DNA from: Bryobacterales bacterium
GTDB taxonomy: Bacteria; Acidobacteriota; Terriglobia; Bryobacterales; UBA6623
Length of the DNA: 64,000 nucleotides
Assembly: GCA_028819235.1 (NCBI GenBank)
Contig: JAPPMC010000312.1
Coordinates: 37,927-101,926, forward strand
Direction: 5' to 3'
Below the pieces are notes generated by a model. That model did no database searches. It saw nothing but the letters and a program-made list of their open reading frames with translations, and was not told the origin of the DNA. This document shows, one piece after another, positions 46,677 to 56,734 of the stretch. Position numbers and translations under genes: made by a program. Position 1 is the stretch's first letter; every line of letters begins with the position of its first letter.

Positions 46677-47846
46677 TCACCGACGTGGCGGCCACTTCGC
46701 CAAGGCCGCTTCGTCCGGCTCGACACCCCAACCGGGCGTGTCGGGGACGACGAGGTATCCGTCCTCGATCGGCGGCTCGGTGGTGAACAACTCCCGGTCC
46801 CAAGGAAGGCGGTCCACGTCTACTTCCATGATCCGCAGGTTGGGAACAGCGGCGGCGAAGTGGGCATTGATCATCGTCGCAAGATGGCCGTAGAAGTTGT
46901 GGGGGGCCACGTTCACCTCGTACGCCTCCGCACCAGCGGCGATCTTGAGGCTCTGCCAGACACCGTTCCAGATGGCGTCGATGATCGCGACGTCCACCGC
47001 TTCGGCCTCGAAGTACGGGAGAAAGCTCCGCAGCCCCAGCAGCGTCTCGCACGAGCTGACCGGGCAGCCGCTCTGGCTGCGGATGTGGCGCAGCGCGCGA
47101 GGGTTCGGAGTGTCAATTTCAACCCACAGCAAGCCAAAGTCCCTCAGTTGGCGGACCACCTTGACGAAGCCTTCGGTGGCGCAATTGAAGTTCAGGTCCA
47201 GCAGGATGTCCACATCACGGCCCGCACCATTCCGTAGGGCCTCAAGGTGGGCCTGCAAGTCGGCCAGTGTCGGCTTGTCCATGTTTCGGCCCGGCTCGAA
47301 CGGACCGCCGAACCCGGGCCGCCAGCCGATCGGCTTGCCGTTCTCGTAGCGGAAGATGTTCGTCTTCAAGGCCGTGAAGCCCCGCTCGCGGACCTCGGTG
47401 CCGATCTGTCGGACCCCCTCGATGTCCGTGATCGCCGGCTCGTAGAAGTGGGGCTGATTGATGCGCCAAGTTGCGCAGTGTGACCAATATAGGCGGATTC
47501 TATCCCGGATCTTGCCGCCGAACAGGGCGTGGCACGGCACACCGAGTTGCTTAGCCTTCAGATCAAGCAGGGCGTTCTCGATGGCTCCGAGGGCCTGGCC
47601 GGTCACGCCGCCGGCCGAAGGGCGCGTCGAACAGAACAGCTCGGAGTAGATGCGCTCGTGGGCGGTCGCTTCCCGTCCTGACAGCCCTAGCGCCAGATGT
47701 TCAATAGCTGTGGTGACGCCCCGCGAGCCGAAGTCTTCGTCGTACTCGCTCCACCCGACCATGCCCGTAGCGTCGGTGACCTTGACGAAGTGGTAATTGC
47801 GCCAGCCGGCGTCGCAGTGCAGCGTCTCGAGTCGCTCGATGGGCAT
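46677..47846 (-). CDS. Enolase-superfamily enzyme (mandelate racemase/muconate lactonizing type)
   Basis: A 389-residue member of the enolase superfamily, probably a sugar acid dehydratase or racemase. The N-terminal cap domain has GWSEYDEDFG and CSTRPSAGGVTGQALGAIE. Barrel residues include the base in ALKTNIF, the magnesium ligands in DILLDLNFN (Asp), LWVEIDTPNP (Glu) and SSCETLLG (Glu), and a histidine in NVAPHNFYGH. The residue set is nearest the mandelate racemase group, but the substrate cannot be assigned. It lies 36 bases after the upstream aminotransferase on the same strand. Confidence 0.88.
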   Translation of the reverse strand: MPIERLETLHCDAGWRNYHFVKVTDATGMVGWSEYDEDFGSRGVTTAIEHLALGLSGREATAHERIYSELFCSTRPSAGGVTGQALGAIENALLDLKAKQLGVPCHALFGGKIRDRIRLYWSHCATWRINQPHFYEPAITDIEGVRQIGTEVRERGFTALKTNIFRYENGKPIGWRPGFGGPFEPGRNMDKPTLADLQAHLEALRNGAGRDVDILLDLNFNCATEGFVKVVRQLRDFGLLWVEIDTPNPRALRHIRSQSGCPVSSCETLLGLRSFLPYFEAEAVDVAIIDAIWNGVWQSLKIAAGAEAYEVNVAPHNFYGHLATMINAHFAAAVPNLRIMEVDVDRLPWDRELFTTEPPIEDGYLVVPDTPGWGVEPDEAALAKWPPRR

Positions 47847-47882
47847 GCGGCGATCTTAGCAGCCGCCCGCCGCAGCGATGGC

Positions 47883-49100
47883 CTACTCCGGAACCCCGTT
47901 CTGGAAGATGGAATCGAGGATTCCTACAGCTTCGTCAGCATGCTCCCGGGTAATGATGAAGGGCGGCAGCATGCGCAGAACGTTGCCCGCCGTGCAATTG
48001 ATCAGCAGACCCGCTTCCTGCGCCATCGGGACGAATCCGCCGCCAGGGACCGTGAGCTCAACGCCAACCATGAGTCCCCTACCCCGCAGGCCGGACACAA
48101 ACCCGTGTCGGGCCGCGAGCTCCAAGAGGCGACCCCGAAAGTAGGCCGAGACCTGTTTCACCCGCGGTATCAGGTCCGGGAGCATCCCCAAGAATTCGCG
48201 AGCCACCCTGCAGGCCAGAGCCCCGCCTCCAAACGTGGAGCCGTGCATTCCGGGTCCGAGTGCCCTAGAGGCGGACTCGCTGCAGATCACCGCGCCGATC
48301 GGCAAGCCTGCGCCCATAGGCTTGGCCACCGTGACCACGTCGGGAAGGTAGTCCGCACCCCAGTGGTGGTAGGCGAATCGTTCTCCGGTTCGGCCAAGCC
48401 CACACTGAATCTCGTCGCAGATCAATAACGCTTCGCTCTCGCTTGCTAGCTTCCGGGCAGCACGGGCAAACTCCTCTGAGACTTCGATGATCCCCCCCTC
48501 ACCCAAGATCGGCTCGAAGATGATCCCCGCGGTCCGTTCACCAACGGCGGCCTCGAGTGCCGCGACGTCATTCGGGGGCACGAACCGGACACCAGGGATC
48601 AGCGGCTCGAACGGCTCGCGGTACTTCGCCTGGCCGGTTACGGCGATGGCCCCCAACGTGCGGCCCCCAAAGGAGTTCTCGAGAGCGACGATCTCCGTCT
48701 TGGCTTGGTCGATCGCCCGCCCGCGTCCCTTGGCAATCTTCAGCGCAGCCTCCACGGCCTCTGCTCCGCTGTTGCAGAAGAACGCTCGCTGCAGGCCGCT
48801 CAGGGCCGCCAACTGCTCGGCCACCTCGCCCTGCAGCGAGTGGTAGTACAGATTGGAGCAGTGCATCAGCGTGCCCAGCTGGTCTCGGATGACCGCTATG
48901 ACAGCGGGGTGAGAGTGCCCCAAGGCCATGACCCCGATGCCCGACATGAAATCAAGGTACTTACGCCCATCGGCACCAACAAGGCGGACACCCTCACCGC
49001 GGCTGACAACCAAGGGGTATCGCCCGTAGTTGCGGACGACGTAGGCGTGGTCGCGCTCGACAATCTGGTCTGCGCTGGCGCTTGGCGAAGCGGCTGGCAT
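47883..49100 (-). CDS. argD: ArgD-like class III aminotransferase (acetylornithine type)
   Basis: A 405-residue pyridoxal-phosphate aminotransferase of class III. Blocks YLDFMSGIGVMALGHSHPAV, CNSGAEAVEAALKIAKG, LICDEIQCGLGRTG, and VTVAKPMGAGLPIGAVI with the PLP lysine, plus STFGGGALACRVA, match acetylornithine or related transaminases. C-terminal GRGLMVGVEL and LLINCTAGNVLRMLPP are typical of ArgD. No arginine genes are adjacent, so a related omega-transaminase is possible. The ATG at 49100 follows a GGGAA ribosome site; GTG at 49118 is an alternative. Confidence 0.88.
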   Translation of the reverse strand: MPAASPSASADQIVERDHAYVVRNYGRYPLVVSRGEGVRLVGADGRKYLDFMSGIGVMALGHSHPAVIAVIRDQLGTLMHCSNLYYHSLQGEVAEQLAALSGLQRAFFCNSGAEAVEAALKIAKGRGRAIDQAKTEIVALENSFGGRTLGAIAVTGQAKYREPFEPLIPGVRFVPPNDVAALEAAVGERTAGIIFEPILGEGGIIEVSEEFARAARKLASESEALLICDEIQCGLGRTGERFAYHHWGADYLPDVVTVAKPMGAGLPIGAVICSESASRALGPGMHGSTFGGGALACRVAREFLGMLPDLIPRVKQVSAYFRGRLLELAARHGFVSGLRGRGLMVGVELTVPGGGFVPMAQEAGLLINCTAGNVLRMLPPFIITREHADEAVGILDSIFQNGVPE

Positions 49101-49357
49101 ATTTTCCCAGCCTAGCACCGGGCCAAGCGACTGATCCTCGGGCCTGCTCGGGCCTGCTCAAGCTCGGATGGTCGGCGACCGACCGGGATGTCGTGGCCGA
49201 CTCTTGCTCGGGCGGGGCAAACATGTAGCTCGTCGCGCGTACGCGTGCCGCTTCCCCGAAGGACTCCCGGCGGGCAGCCGTCGGGGCCCGAATCCGCGCG
49301 CCCCAAGACCCAAGGCCCGTCGGATGAAGAGGAACTGAAGGCGTGGTCGGGAGCAGG

Positions 49358-50227
49358 CTAGCTCGCCGGGCGGACTATCTCTAGCCTTCGCAGCCAGTCT
49401 TCCATGCGATCGGGCCATGTCGTGACCGGGAGGTCGGTGCGGCGCAGACCGTAGCCGTGGCCGCCGCTCTCGTAGATGTGCAGTTCGGCCGGCACGCCGG
49501 CACGCTTCAGGCGGATATACAGTTCGGCGACCGCGACGGAGCGGTCGCGGTCATCGTGGGTGATCACCATGAAGAACGGTGGGCAGTCCTTCGTTATTTG
49601 CGCCCCTTCCGGAACCCCGCCGGAGTAGATCGGGACCGCGAAGTCCGGTCGGAAGGAGACCGAATCGTGGGGGTCGACAGCGCCGTACAGCCGTTCCTTG
49701 ACTAGGGAAGCGTAGCGGACCGGCGTTCCGCCGGCGGAGAATCCCATGATGCCGATCCGCGACGGGTCCACGCCGATCTCAGCAGCCCTTGCCCGGACCA
49801 CGCTTACGGCTCGCTGCCCGTCTTGGGCTGCCGCCAGCCAAGGACGTGCCGGGTCGCGAGCGGGGACGCGGTACTTCAGCAGGATGCCGGTCACGCCGAT
49901 GGAGTTCAGCCACTCGACCACTTCCGTTCCCTCAAGGTCCCAAGCGAGGATCGTGTGCCCCCCGCCCGGCGCAACGATCACCGCAGCTCCGGTGTCCGCC
50001 TCCGCTGGAGGCTGGAAGATCGACAGCGTCGGATCGGAGACGTTCGTGATACGGGTTACCCTCCGCCCGTCGACGAGCCTGTCCTCCGGTCCCGTACGGT
50101 CGTACTCAGGGCCCAGATCGCCGGCCTCATCCGGGGGTTTGTCCGGCCATAGTCGCCAGACGACGGGCTCGGCCGCAGCAGCGGAGATCGCGAAGGCGAG
50201 TGCCAAGACGGCGCGGATGCTGGTCAT
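49358..50227 (-). CDS. Exported alpha/beta-hydrolase (BD-FAE/xylan-esterase-like)
   Basis: A 289-residue secreted hydrolase. A signal peptide (MTSIRAVLALAFAISAAAAE) starts at the ATG at 50227; an ATG four codons upstream also works. The mature part has VVWRLWPDKPP, AVIVAPGGGHTILAWDLEGT with the oxyanion hole, the nucleophile elbow IMGFSAGGTP, an acid in VITHDDRDRSV and the histidine in ESGGHGYGLR. This matches the family of acetyl-xylan-esterase and xylanase-associated hydrolases. A decayed copy of its signal region lies at 56735-56880. Confidence 0.87.
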   Translation of the reverse strand: MTSIRAVLALAFAISAAAAEPVVWRLWPDKPPDEAGDLGPEYDRTGPEDRLVDGRRVTRITNVSDPTLSIFQPPAEADTGAAVIVAPGGGHTILAWDLEGTEVVEWLNSIGVTGILLKYRVPARDPARPWLAAAQDGQRAVSVVRARAAEIGVDPSRIGIMGFSAGGTPVRYASLVKERLYGAVDPHDSVSFRPDFAVPIYSGGVPEGAQITKDCPPFFMVITHDDRDRSVAVAELYIRLKRAGVPAELHIYESGGHGYGLRRTDLPVTTWPDRMEDWLRRLEIVRPAS

Positions 50228-50239
50228 TGCTCCTGCCAT

Positions 50240-51274
50240 CCTATCGCTTCGGTGCCAGGTCGTGGCTACGCGCGCTGGCCTCGCCCGCATTCCGGCTTCA
50301 TCGCCTGCACGGCAAGTGTTCGACCATGGGGCAGCGGTCGGTGTTCCGATGACGGCGAGGTCCACTCTCTCGCCAGAGGCAACAGGCGATTCTGGCTGGC
50401 ATGCGGCGCCGGCCCCCCAATTGCGCTCTTCTGGCCAACCCACTTCGTAGCCGATGACCTCCAAAACGCGGGACCAACCGCGGAAGAGCGCCCATTCCCC
50501 GAACGCGGCTGTGGGGAGCCATCGCAGTACACCGGCCGTTGGTCTCCTTGTCGACCAAAGCCAGACCGCTTCGATCCGCCTGGCACATTTCCCCTACCGA
50601 CGGCCCGTGCACAGCCATAGGTCGAATTCGAAGTGGGAGCTAATCGTGAGTACATTCTTCGGTGGCGGGAAACCGAGGCTCCCTGACCGTGGAGTACGAT
50701 TGCCTGCCGGCCCCTCTCACGGCTGTGCCCTAGAGCCTTTCGAGACTTGGCCAAGCGCTGCAGCAGCAACTATATCCGCGAGAATTGGCCGATTGAAGTG
50801 GGAGTCAAGCGTGGACAGTTGAGAGTCCCACTGAACTCCCGGCCATCGACCTTGCTACTAAGCGGCCTCTCAGAGCTTGGTGTCACGGACGAATAGGGCT
50901 CGCTCCATGAATCCCGTCCGAGTGTGAGGACGGATTTCGCTGAGACTCAAGAGTGGGCTGGTCGTCATCCCGCAGCCCGTCAGTTCGTGCATGTGCGTTC
51001 GCGAGACCCGCTCGTTGATCGCGTGGACCACCGTGCGCCCGGAGAGCGTTCCCTGATTTTCATTTGGTGCGCTGACGACGATGCACACGACGGACGTTCA
51101 GTGGTTTGCTGGGACTAAGAGGCGGACGGCTGGGTCCTAACCGAGGAAGGCAGGGAACGTAGCCGAGCACCGTGAGCTACTCGACGATCCTCGGCGATTC
51201 GGGGCATTCCTGAGGGCATCGCAGAGGCACCTAGCATGACCTGCGTACATACTACGGAATGAGACTGGAGTCAC
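50240..51274. other. No gene recognised
   Basis: About 1 kb with no frame that matches a known protein on either strand. GC is slightly lower and more even across codon positions than in the flanking genes, which fits non-coding or decayed DNA. It is the junction between the housekeeping block and the McrBC-containing region. Confidence 0.45.
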
Positions 51275-52423
51275 ATGGGCAGCTATCAGTTCTATGAGTT
51301 TCGGGCGATTGATCAGGCGCTCGCCGATCAAGACCGGGAACGGCTGAGGAGGATCTCTTCGAGGGCGGAGATCACTTCAAGGAGCATGACCAACGTCTAC
51401 AACTATGGCGACTTCCGCGGGGACAGCCTTGAGCTGATGGAGCGCTGGTTTGACTTGCACCTGTACATCGCCAGCTGGGGAACCAGAAAAATGATGATCC
51501 GTCTTCCGGCCAGGTTGGCAGATCGTCGGCATCTGGAGCGGTTCGTGGAAGAGGTTGATGAGGTCCAATTCATCCATCGGGGTCAGAACCTCATTGTTGA
51601 GATCAACTTCGACGACGAGGGCTCGGAGAATCGATACTTCGACGAGTGGGAACACGGTGACGGCTGGCTCGATGCGCTGGCACCCCTGCGTACCGACCTG
51701 CTGGCCGGCGACCACAGGCTGTTCTATATCCTGTGGCTGACTGCAGTCGAGAATAACCTCCTCCTTGATGACGCGAAAGAACCGCTGCCGGGGATTGGGC
51801 CGCTCTCGAACCCACTTCGAAAGTTCGCGAAGTTTTTCGACGTTGACTCGGATCTTGTGCAGGCGGCGGCCGCCTCTCCAGTCGGCACTGACGCCGGCGC
51901 CTCCTTCGCACTCGCGATGCGCAGGGCGATCCAGTCTCTTCCTGAGGCGGAGAAGACAGCGCTCCTCGTACGGCTCGTGGAGGGCGACGTGCATGTCGGG
52001 CCCGAGCTTCGAAGCAGGATTAGGACCGATTTGTACATGGAGCAAACTCGGTCCGGTGTCAAGCATCGTACGGTAGCGGAGCTTCGCGAGGGTGCCTCGG
52101 CTGTGCGAAAGGCGCGAGCCAGAAAGAAGAGGGAAGAACGCCGTAGGAAGGAGGAATAGGCCAGACGGGCACAGCGGGCGCGGCTGGATGAACTGAAACG
52201 GCGTGGAGCCCGAGTTTGGGACGAGGTCGAGAAGGAGATCGAGTCCAAGAATGCGAAGAGCTATGACCGGGCGATCGAGATCCTGAAGGACCTGCAAGTT
52301 CTGGCTCGGGAAGAAGGCGAGACCCTAGAGTTCATTCAACGGATCGATGCAATCCGCAGTCGCCACATGTACAAGCAAGCATTCTTGCGCCGCCTGAGAA
52401 CCAACAAGATCGGGTACAACTGA
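51275..52423 (+). pseudogene. Uncharacterised gene near McrBC, interrupted by an in-frame TAG
   Basis: A conserved-looking gene of 382 codons with a TAG at 52157-52159. The first 294 codons start MGSYQFYEFRAIDQALADQD, with RAEITSRSMTNVYNYGDFRG and MERWFDLHLYIASWGTRKMM, which I recognise as a recurrent hypothetical family without a known function. After the TAG the same frame goes on for 87 codons with sensible coiled-coil sequence (RARLDELKRRGARVWDEVEK, IEILKDLQVLAREEGETLEF, AFLRRLRTNKIGYN) to TGA at 52421-52423. The TAG thus cuts off a basic, helical tail. Read-through, a recent mutation or a sequencing error are all possible. Gene context with McrBC suggests a defence region, but I infer no activity. 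Confidence 0.7.
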
Positions 52424-52741
52424 GCGCCAATCGCATTCCCGGAGCTCTGTTTGGCATGAACGGGGGGGGATCCTGAAAACGACGCTTGCCGGCACGCCAG
52501 TCGGCCGTTGAGCCGCCTTGGCACGTCGGGGTGAGGAGGCGATCCAAGAAGCGTGAAGTGGCAGTGTCTTTGACCTACTTGGCTCACGGTGGCTCTGGCT
52601 CTCGTGGGGTTTGGTGAGCCCGGACCGGCACTCTCGGACCAATCAAATGGGCAATCGGGAACTCGGACGCGAACTGATCCTTCACGACGGGTTGCTTGCA
52701 TGCGCCTCAGGTCGGGGGCCGTGAGGGCTGCTTCGCCTAGA
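52424..52741. other. Intergenic, no gene recognised
   Basis: Three hundred and eighteen bases between two converging genes. No clear hairpin with a T-run and no conserved frame are seen. Confidence 0.4.
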
Positions 52742-54019
52742 TCAGGTCGTCGCCAGCGTCCGCAGGGCACCCCGCACACTGCTCTGGGACCCCTCGACCG
52801 AGCTGACATCGAAGGGCAAACAGACGAGCTTCAGGCCGTCGAAGAACCGCACGGCTACGGGACTGGTGAAGTCGCCGTTCCGAGGGTAGACCAAGGCAAC
52901 GGTTCGACACTTGTATCGCTTAGCGTAGACGTAGAGCTGATACACGTCGGAATTGGCAATTCCGTGGATAGGGTTGGAGCCTCCCTTGCCGATGCGCTTC
53001 CACTTTGCGTCGAGGATGAACCGGACAGTGCCGAGTGGTTTGCAGAGTGAAATGTCCGGCTTCGTCGCGAAGACGCGACTGCCGCCCTTCGACGCCATGT
53101 GCTTACGGGGCCCTTGGGCGACCACTTGGAAGTCAGTCTGACGGCGAAAGCTATGGGTTACGAAGTCTTCATAGACCTCCTCCATCGGAAAGAGCAGGGA
53201 CTGATTGACGTGCCTGCCGGACCAGGTCGCTAGCCCTCGGTTGAAGAGAAAGAGGTCGACCCACTGCATGACCCGGTCGTAGTGCTGCATGGAGCGATCT
53301 ATGCTGTGGCTGCGCCAGTCAGCGCGTGGGACTCGCGCCGGTGGCACGGCGCTGAACGCCGGTTCAAGATCCGCTAGGAGCCGCTGGTTGCGCTCGTTGC
53401 GCACGATGGGCCTGAGCCGGTCGAGGGTGGTACGGATGAGCCGGTTGGCGGGGCGGTTGGGGCTCAGGTCGTCGTGCTCTACGAAAAAACGCGAACGGTC
53501 GGTCTGGTTCTTCCGCAAATGATGTTGGAAGGCAATGCGACCGCGGAGATAGGGCAGATTCTCTAGGGTCACCACGTACTGTCGAGCGAGGCCGCCTCGA
53601 ACTAGTAGGCTGACGTTCTCAAGGAAGAGTCGGACAAAGACCTCAAGCATGGGGTATCGGCGAAGCGTCCGGATGGCACTGGGAGGGAGGTTCGCAGCCT
53701 TCTTCAAGCCTCGGTAGGCACGCAGCATCGTTAGGAACACCTCACGAGACTGCTCGTGGCCCGCGTACGCGGCTCCGCCAAGGTCGATCTTGGGCAGAAT
53801 CTCAACGATTCTGCGACGCCTTGTTGTGATCATGCCAACGTAGTTGGTCGCATGGAGCCTGCCGCTTCGGCCAAAGCGCAGGACAGGGCGGTATCCGAGT
53901 TCCTGCATCGGACGTGCAACGTCGCGCGCGAACGCCTTCAGATCCTCCAGATCTCGCTTTTCGAGTCCCTTCCCGATGCGGAACTCTTCATATTCTCGGA
54001 TGGTGTAGACGCCTGACAT
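52742..54019 (-). CDS. mcrC: McrC, nuclease subunit of the McrBC restriction system
   Basis: A 425-residue McrC protein, the PD-(D/E)xK nuclease that acts with McrB GTPase rings to cut DNA with modified cytosine. N-terminal sequence YRPVLRFGRSGRLHATNYVG and ILPKIDLGG, the central DLSPNRPANRLIRTTLDRL and the nuclease core FATKPDISL with FILDAKWKR are typical; the catalytic D and DxK are intact. The gene starts three bases after the mcrB stop, so the two are co-translated. Confidence 0.93.
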   Translation of the reverse strand: MSGVYTIREYEEFRIGKGLEKRDLEDLKAFARDVARPMQELGYRPVLRFGRSGRLHATNYVGMITTRRRRIVEILPKIDLGGAAYAGHEQSREVFLTMLRAYRGLKKAANLPPSAIRTLRRYPMLEVFVRLFLENVSLLVRGGLARQYVVTLENLPYLRGRIAFQHHLRKNQTDRSRFFVEHDDLSPNRPANRLIRTTLDRLRPIVRNERNQRLLADLEPAFSAVPPARVPRADWRSHSIDRSMQHYDRVMQWVDLFLFNRGLATWSGRHVNQSLLFPMEEVYEDFVTHSFRRQTDFQVVAQGPRKHMASKGGSRVFATKPDISLCKPLGTVRFILDAKWKRIGKGGSNPIHGIANSDVYQLYVYAKRYKCRTVALVYPRNGDFTSPVAVRFFDGLKLVCLPFDVSSVEGSQSSVRGALRTLATT

Positions 54020-54022
54020 GCG

Positions 54023-56173
54023 TCAAGACTGATCAGCGCCCAGGTCGCGACTCTCTTCCGTCGGCTGGTTGCGACCGACCGAGGCACTTTCGTCGTATAT
54101 GAGCTGGTATTGGACTGGGTCCCGCCACTCCGTCGCCGTCGCCGGAAGCACTTCGTGGATGGTAGTATCGGGATCCAGCAGGCCCTCGTCCACCAAGCTG
54201 AGCTCTTGCTCGCCTTCGCGCTTCTCGACGACGAAAGCCGATCCGCCCAACACTAGCCGGATTTTCGACCAGTCATCATAAAAGTACTCTGCCAACAGAG
54301 GGACGATGGACTTGCGAAACGTTGCGGCCAGCGACTCGATGTCATTCACGCGGAAGAGGTAGGTGTGTCCTATCTGGCGTTCACGATCCAAGAGCAGCGA
54401 GATACGGTCGTTAATCACCTTGAGCATCTTGCGGAGATCGACTCCGGCAATGTCATTTGCGATGAGCTGGTGATCCGGGTCGGGCATCATCTCCACATGG
54501 TCGAACCGGCGCCGAAGCGCTGTGTCGAGAGGGAGAATGGAGCGATCGGCCGTGTTCATGGTTCCGATGATGTGCAGGTTGCGCGGAACTCCGAAGCTGT
54601 CGCCGGAATAGGGCAGCGTGACCTTCGTCGCCTCTTCTTCGCCGAGGCGGCGGGACGGTTCAATCAGCGTGATGAGCTCGCCGAGGATCTTGGGGATGTT
54701 ACCCCGGTTGATCTCGTCGATGATCAAGACGTATGGGAGGTCCGGATCATTCAGCGCCGCGTCCACGATCCTCTTGAAAATGCCGGGCCGGAGTTCATAG
54801 CCGATGTCCCCCTCCTTGGCAAGCCGGGGCCGGATGCCTTCGACGAAGTCCTCGTATGAATAACTCTGGTGGAAGGTGACCATGGCGATCTGGCCCGTCT
54901 TACTCTCTGGATCGAAGCGGAGCCTGCGTAATTCCGCCCGATGTTCCTCAGTGACTTCGTCCACCTCGATCCCCTTCACGATGGCCATCGCGCGGGTCGT
55001 CGTGCCATACGTCTTGCCGGTGCCGGGCGGGCCGTAGAGGATCTGGTTGAGTTCGTGGACGGCGCTAGGTGTCGGGCCGTCTGGCTGCGGCAACAAATCC
55101 ATAGTCGCTGAGTAAGCCACGGACTTGGCGAAGGCCGCGTAGGAGCCGCGGCCAGCTCTCGAGAAACGGACCGTCGGCATGTTGGCGGCCAAGATCGCCC
55201 GCTTCTTGTTCACCCACACGACGTGAATGCGGCCATTCTGCTGCAGCAGCTCGCTGTAGTCATTGCGATACACGATCCCAATCCCGCGCCCTTCTCGTTT
55301 CCCAGAGTGGACAAGAATGACATCGCCGGCCTTAGGTTTGTCAAGTGGGCTAGCCAGCTTGAGAATCAGAGGAACGTCGCCTTCAGTAGCCGAGCGATTG
55401 TCTCCTTGACCAGCGTGGTACACCCAATTGTTGTCGAGGAAATCGAGCCACGACTCTTCAGTCGCGCTGATCTGGTACCAGCGGTTACCTTCGCGCGGAA
55501 GGGTCCCTTTCGTCCACAGGTAACCGATGATGTTGACGTCGTAGCACTCACAGCTTGGGAACGCGGACCGGATCTTGTCCGTTTCCCTGTAATACTCGGC
55601 CCAAGAAATCTTCGCTCGTGGCGCGTCAGATCCTCCTATACCTAGCGGCAACACAGCCGCCCTGTCAAATGGCAAAAACTCTTTCGGATTGATCAGGAAG
55701 AGGACTTGTGTGAGCTTCGCGACGCCGACCCCCCTGATCTGAAGCGTCGAGTCGAACGTGTTGGCGATGGCGGAGTCGTCCGATGTGCCATCGAAAGCCC
55801 GAGCCCTATCGAACATGTTCCAAAGAAGTTGTGGATCAGCTCCAGTGTTGTTGAACATCACCGTGACCCCGGGCGGAGTCGGAAAGATGAATCCGTCGCT
55901 AAAGCTATGGTCAAGGTCACTCTCAATCCCGAACACCTTCGAGATACTCGCGTAGACCGTCCTCCTCTTTTCCGGCTTGCCTCCGGCAATTGCGGCGAGA
56001 TGGTAGAAGAATGTCAGCGGGTCGGCTCTCTCATCACCTTGATCAAGCACGGCGCACCTCAGCCCGGCCCAATCCACCCTCTTCACCCTCTCGACGAGGC
56101 CCGAGTGCCGAACCTGCCCAACCTGTTTCGCTAGTGCCTCAAACCAAGGTACCCATTGGAACAGCTGCTTCAT
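54023..56173 (-). CDS. mcrB: McrB, GTPase and DNA-recognition subunit of the McrBC system
   Basis: A 716-residue AAA+ GTPase. The C-terminal motor has Walker A ILYGPPGTGKTYG (about residue 380), VTFHQSYSYEDFVEGIRP, Walker B VLIIDEINRGNIPKILGEL (about 478) and the McrB signature IIGTMNTADRSI with LRRRFDHVEM after it. The N-terminal 340 residues are longer than in E. coli McrB and hold an EVE-like region around KAGDVILVHSGKREGRGIGIVY, a likely modified-base reader, after an unrelated helical part. With mcrC this makes a complete type IV restriction system. The ATG overlaps the TGA of an upstream short frame. Confidence 0.93.
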   Translation of the reverse strand: MKQLFQWVPWFEALAKQVGQVRHSGLVERVKRVDWAGLRCAVLDQGDERADPLTFFYHLAAIAGGKPEKRRTVYASISKVFGIESDLDHSFSDGFIFPTPPGVTVMFNNTGADPQLLWNMFDRARAFDGTSDDSAIANTFDSTLQIRGVGVAKLTQVLFLINPKEFLPFDRAAVLPLGIGGSDAPRAKISWAEYYRETDKIRSAFPSCECYDVNIIGYLWTKGTLPREGNRWYQISATEESWLDFLDNNWVYHAGQGDNRSATEGDVPLILKLASPLDKPKAGDVILVHSGKREGRGIGIVYRNDYSELLQQNGRIHVVWVNKKRAILAANMPTVRFSRAGRGSYAAFAKSVAYSATMDLLPQPDGPTPSAVHELNQILYGPPGTGKTYGTTTRAMAIVKGIEVDEVTEEHRAELRRLRFDPESKTGQIAMVTFHQSYSYEDFVEGIRPRLAKEGDIGYELRPGIFKRIVDAALNDPDLPYVLIIDEINRGNIPKILGELITLIEPSRRLGEEEATKVTLPYSGDSFGVPRNLHIIGTMNTADRSILPLDTALRRRFDHVEMMPDPDHQLIANDIAGVDLRKMLKVINDRISLLLDRERQIGHTYLFRVNDIESLAATFRKSIVPLLAEYFYDDWSKIRLVLGGSAFVVEKREGEQELSLVDEGLLDPDTTIHEVLPATATEWRDPVQYQLIYDESASVGRNQPTEESRDLGADQS

Positions 56174-56370
56174 CCGCGCACCCCGCTCATCTCCTCTGCT
56201 CGCTTACGGAAGTCATCCTTGTCGTTCAATGATCTCACCTCATCGCCGATCAGGTTTAGCGGCAGGATCCGTGTCGCCCATCCCACAATATGCGGCAGGT
56301 GGCTGGTAGGGCCCGGCAGGCTACCCCATTGACAGGCCGTTAGCGGTTCAAGAGTGCGCAGGACAGTCAA
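56170..56370 (-). CDS. Short frame coupled to mcrB, possibly the end of a lost gene
   Basis: A 66-codon frame whose end (LPLNLIGDEVRSLNDKDDFR and EEMSGVRG) looks like real protein. Its TGA overlaps the mcrB ATG as ATGA, the mark of translational coupling. The first 30 codons look random. I take it as the 3' remnant of a gene once upstream of mcrB, or a short leader; family unknown. Confidence 0.35.
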   Translation of the reverse strand: MTVLRTLEPLTACQWGSLPGPTSHLPHIVGWATRILPLNLIGDEVRSLNDKDDFRKRAEEMSGVRG

Positions 56371-56734
56371 TCAGGGTCGGTGCCGAGCGCTGCCTCCGTC
56401 CGCTCGATGGCGCGCAACCGCCCCCGAAACTTCGCGCCACACCGTATCGGCCTCTGTTCTATGACAATTGCAAGGGTACGAAGGCGGGGTGACGCCTGTA
56501 AGCGATTCTCCCAAGCTGCGCGGGGCAGCACATCCTTGGCCATTTCCGTTGCTCACAGGTTTCCCCCGCAGCTTCCTCCAGGGCTAGGCGAGCGTGGGCC
56601 CGCTTACCGATTAGGCTGCACAGTGACTCATCGTCCCGCACGATTCGGCCGCAGGGCCATTGGGCGCAGGCCCCGTAGCTTGCAGCGCCAGAGCGGACGT
56701 TCGCCACCGCTCACCGACAGCCCTTCCTCCAGCT
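56371..56734. other. No gene recognised
   Basis: About 360 bases upstream of mcrB. No frame resembles known proteins. A promoter for the mcrBC operon should be here, but I see no box I would defend. Confidence 0.4.
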
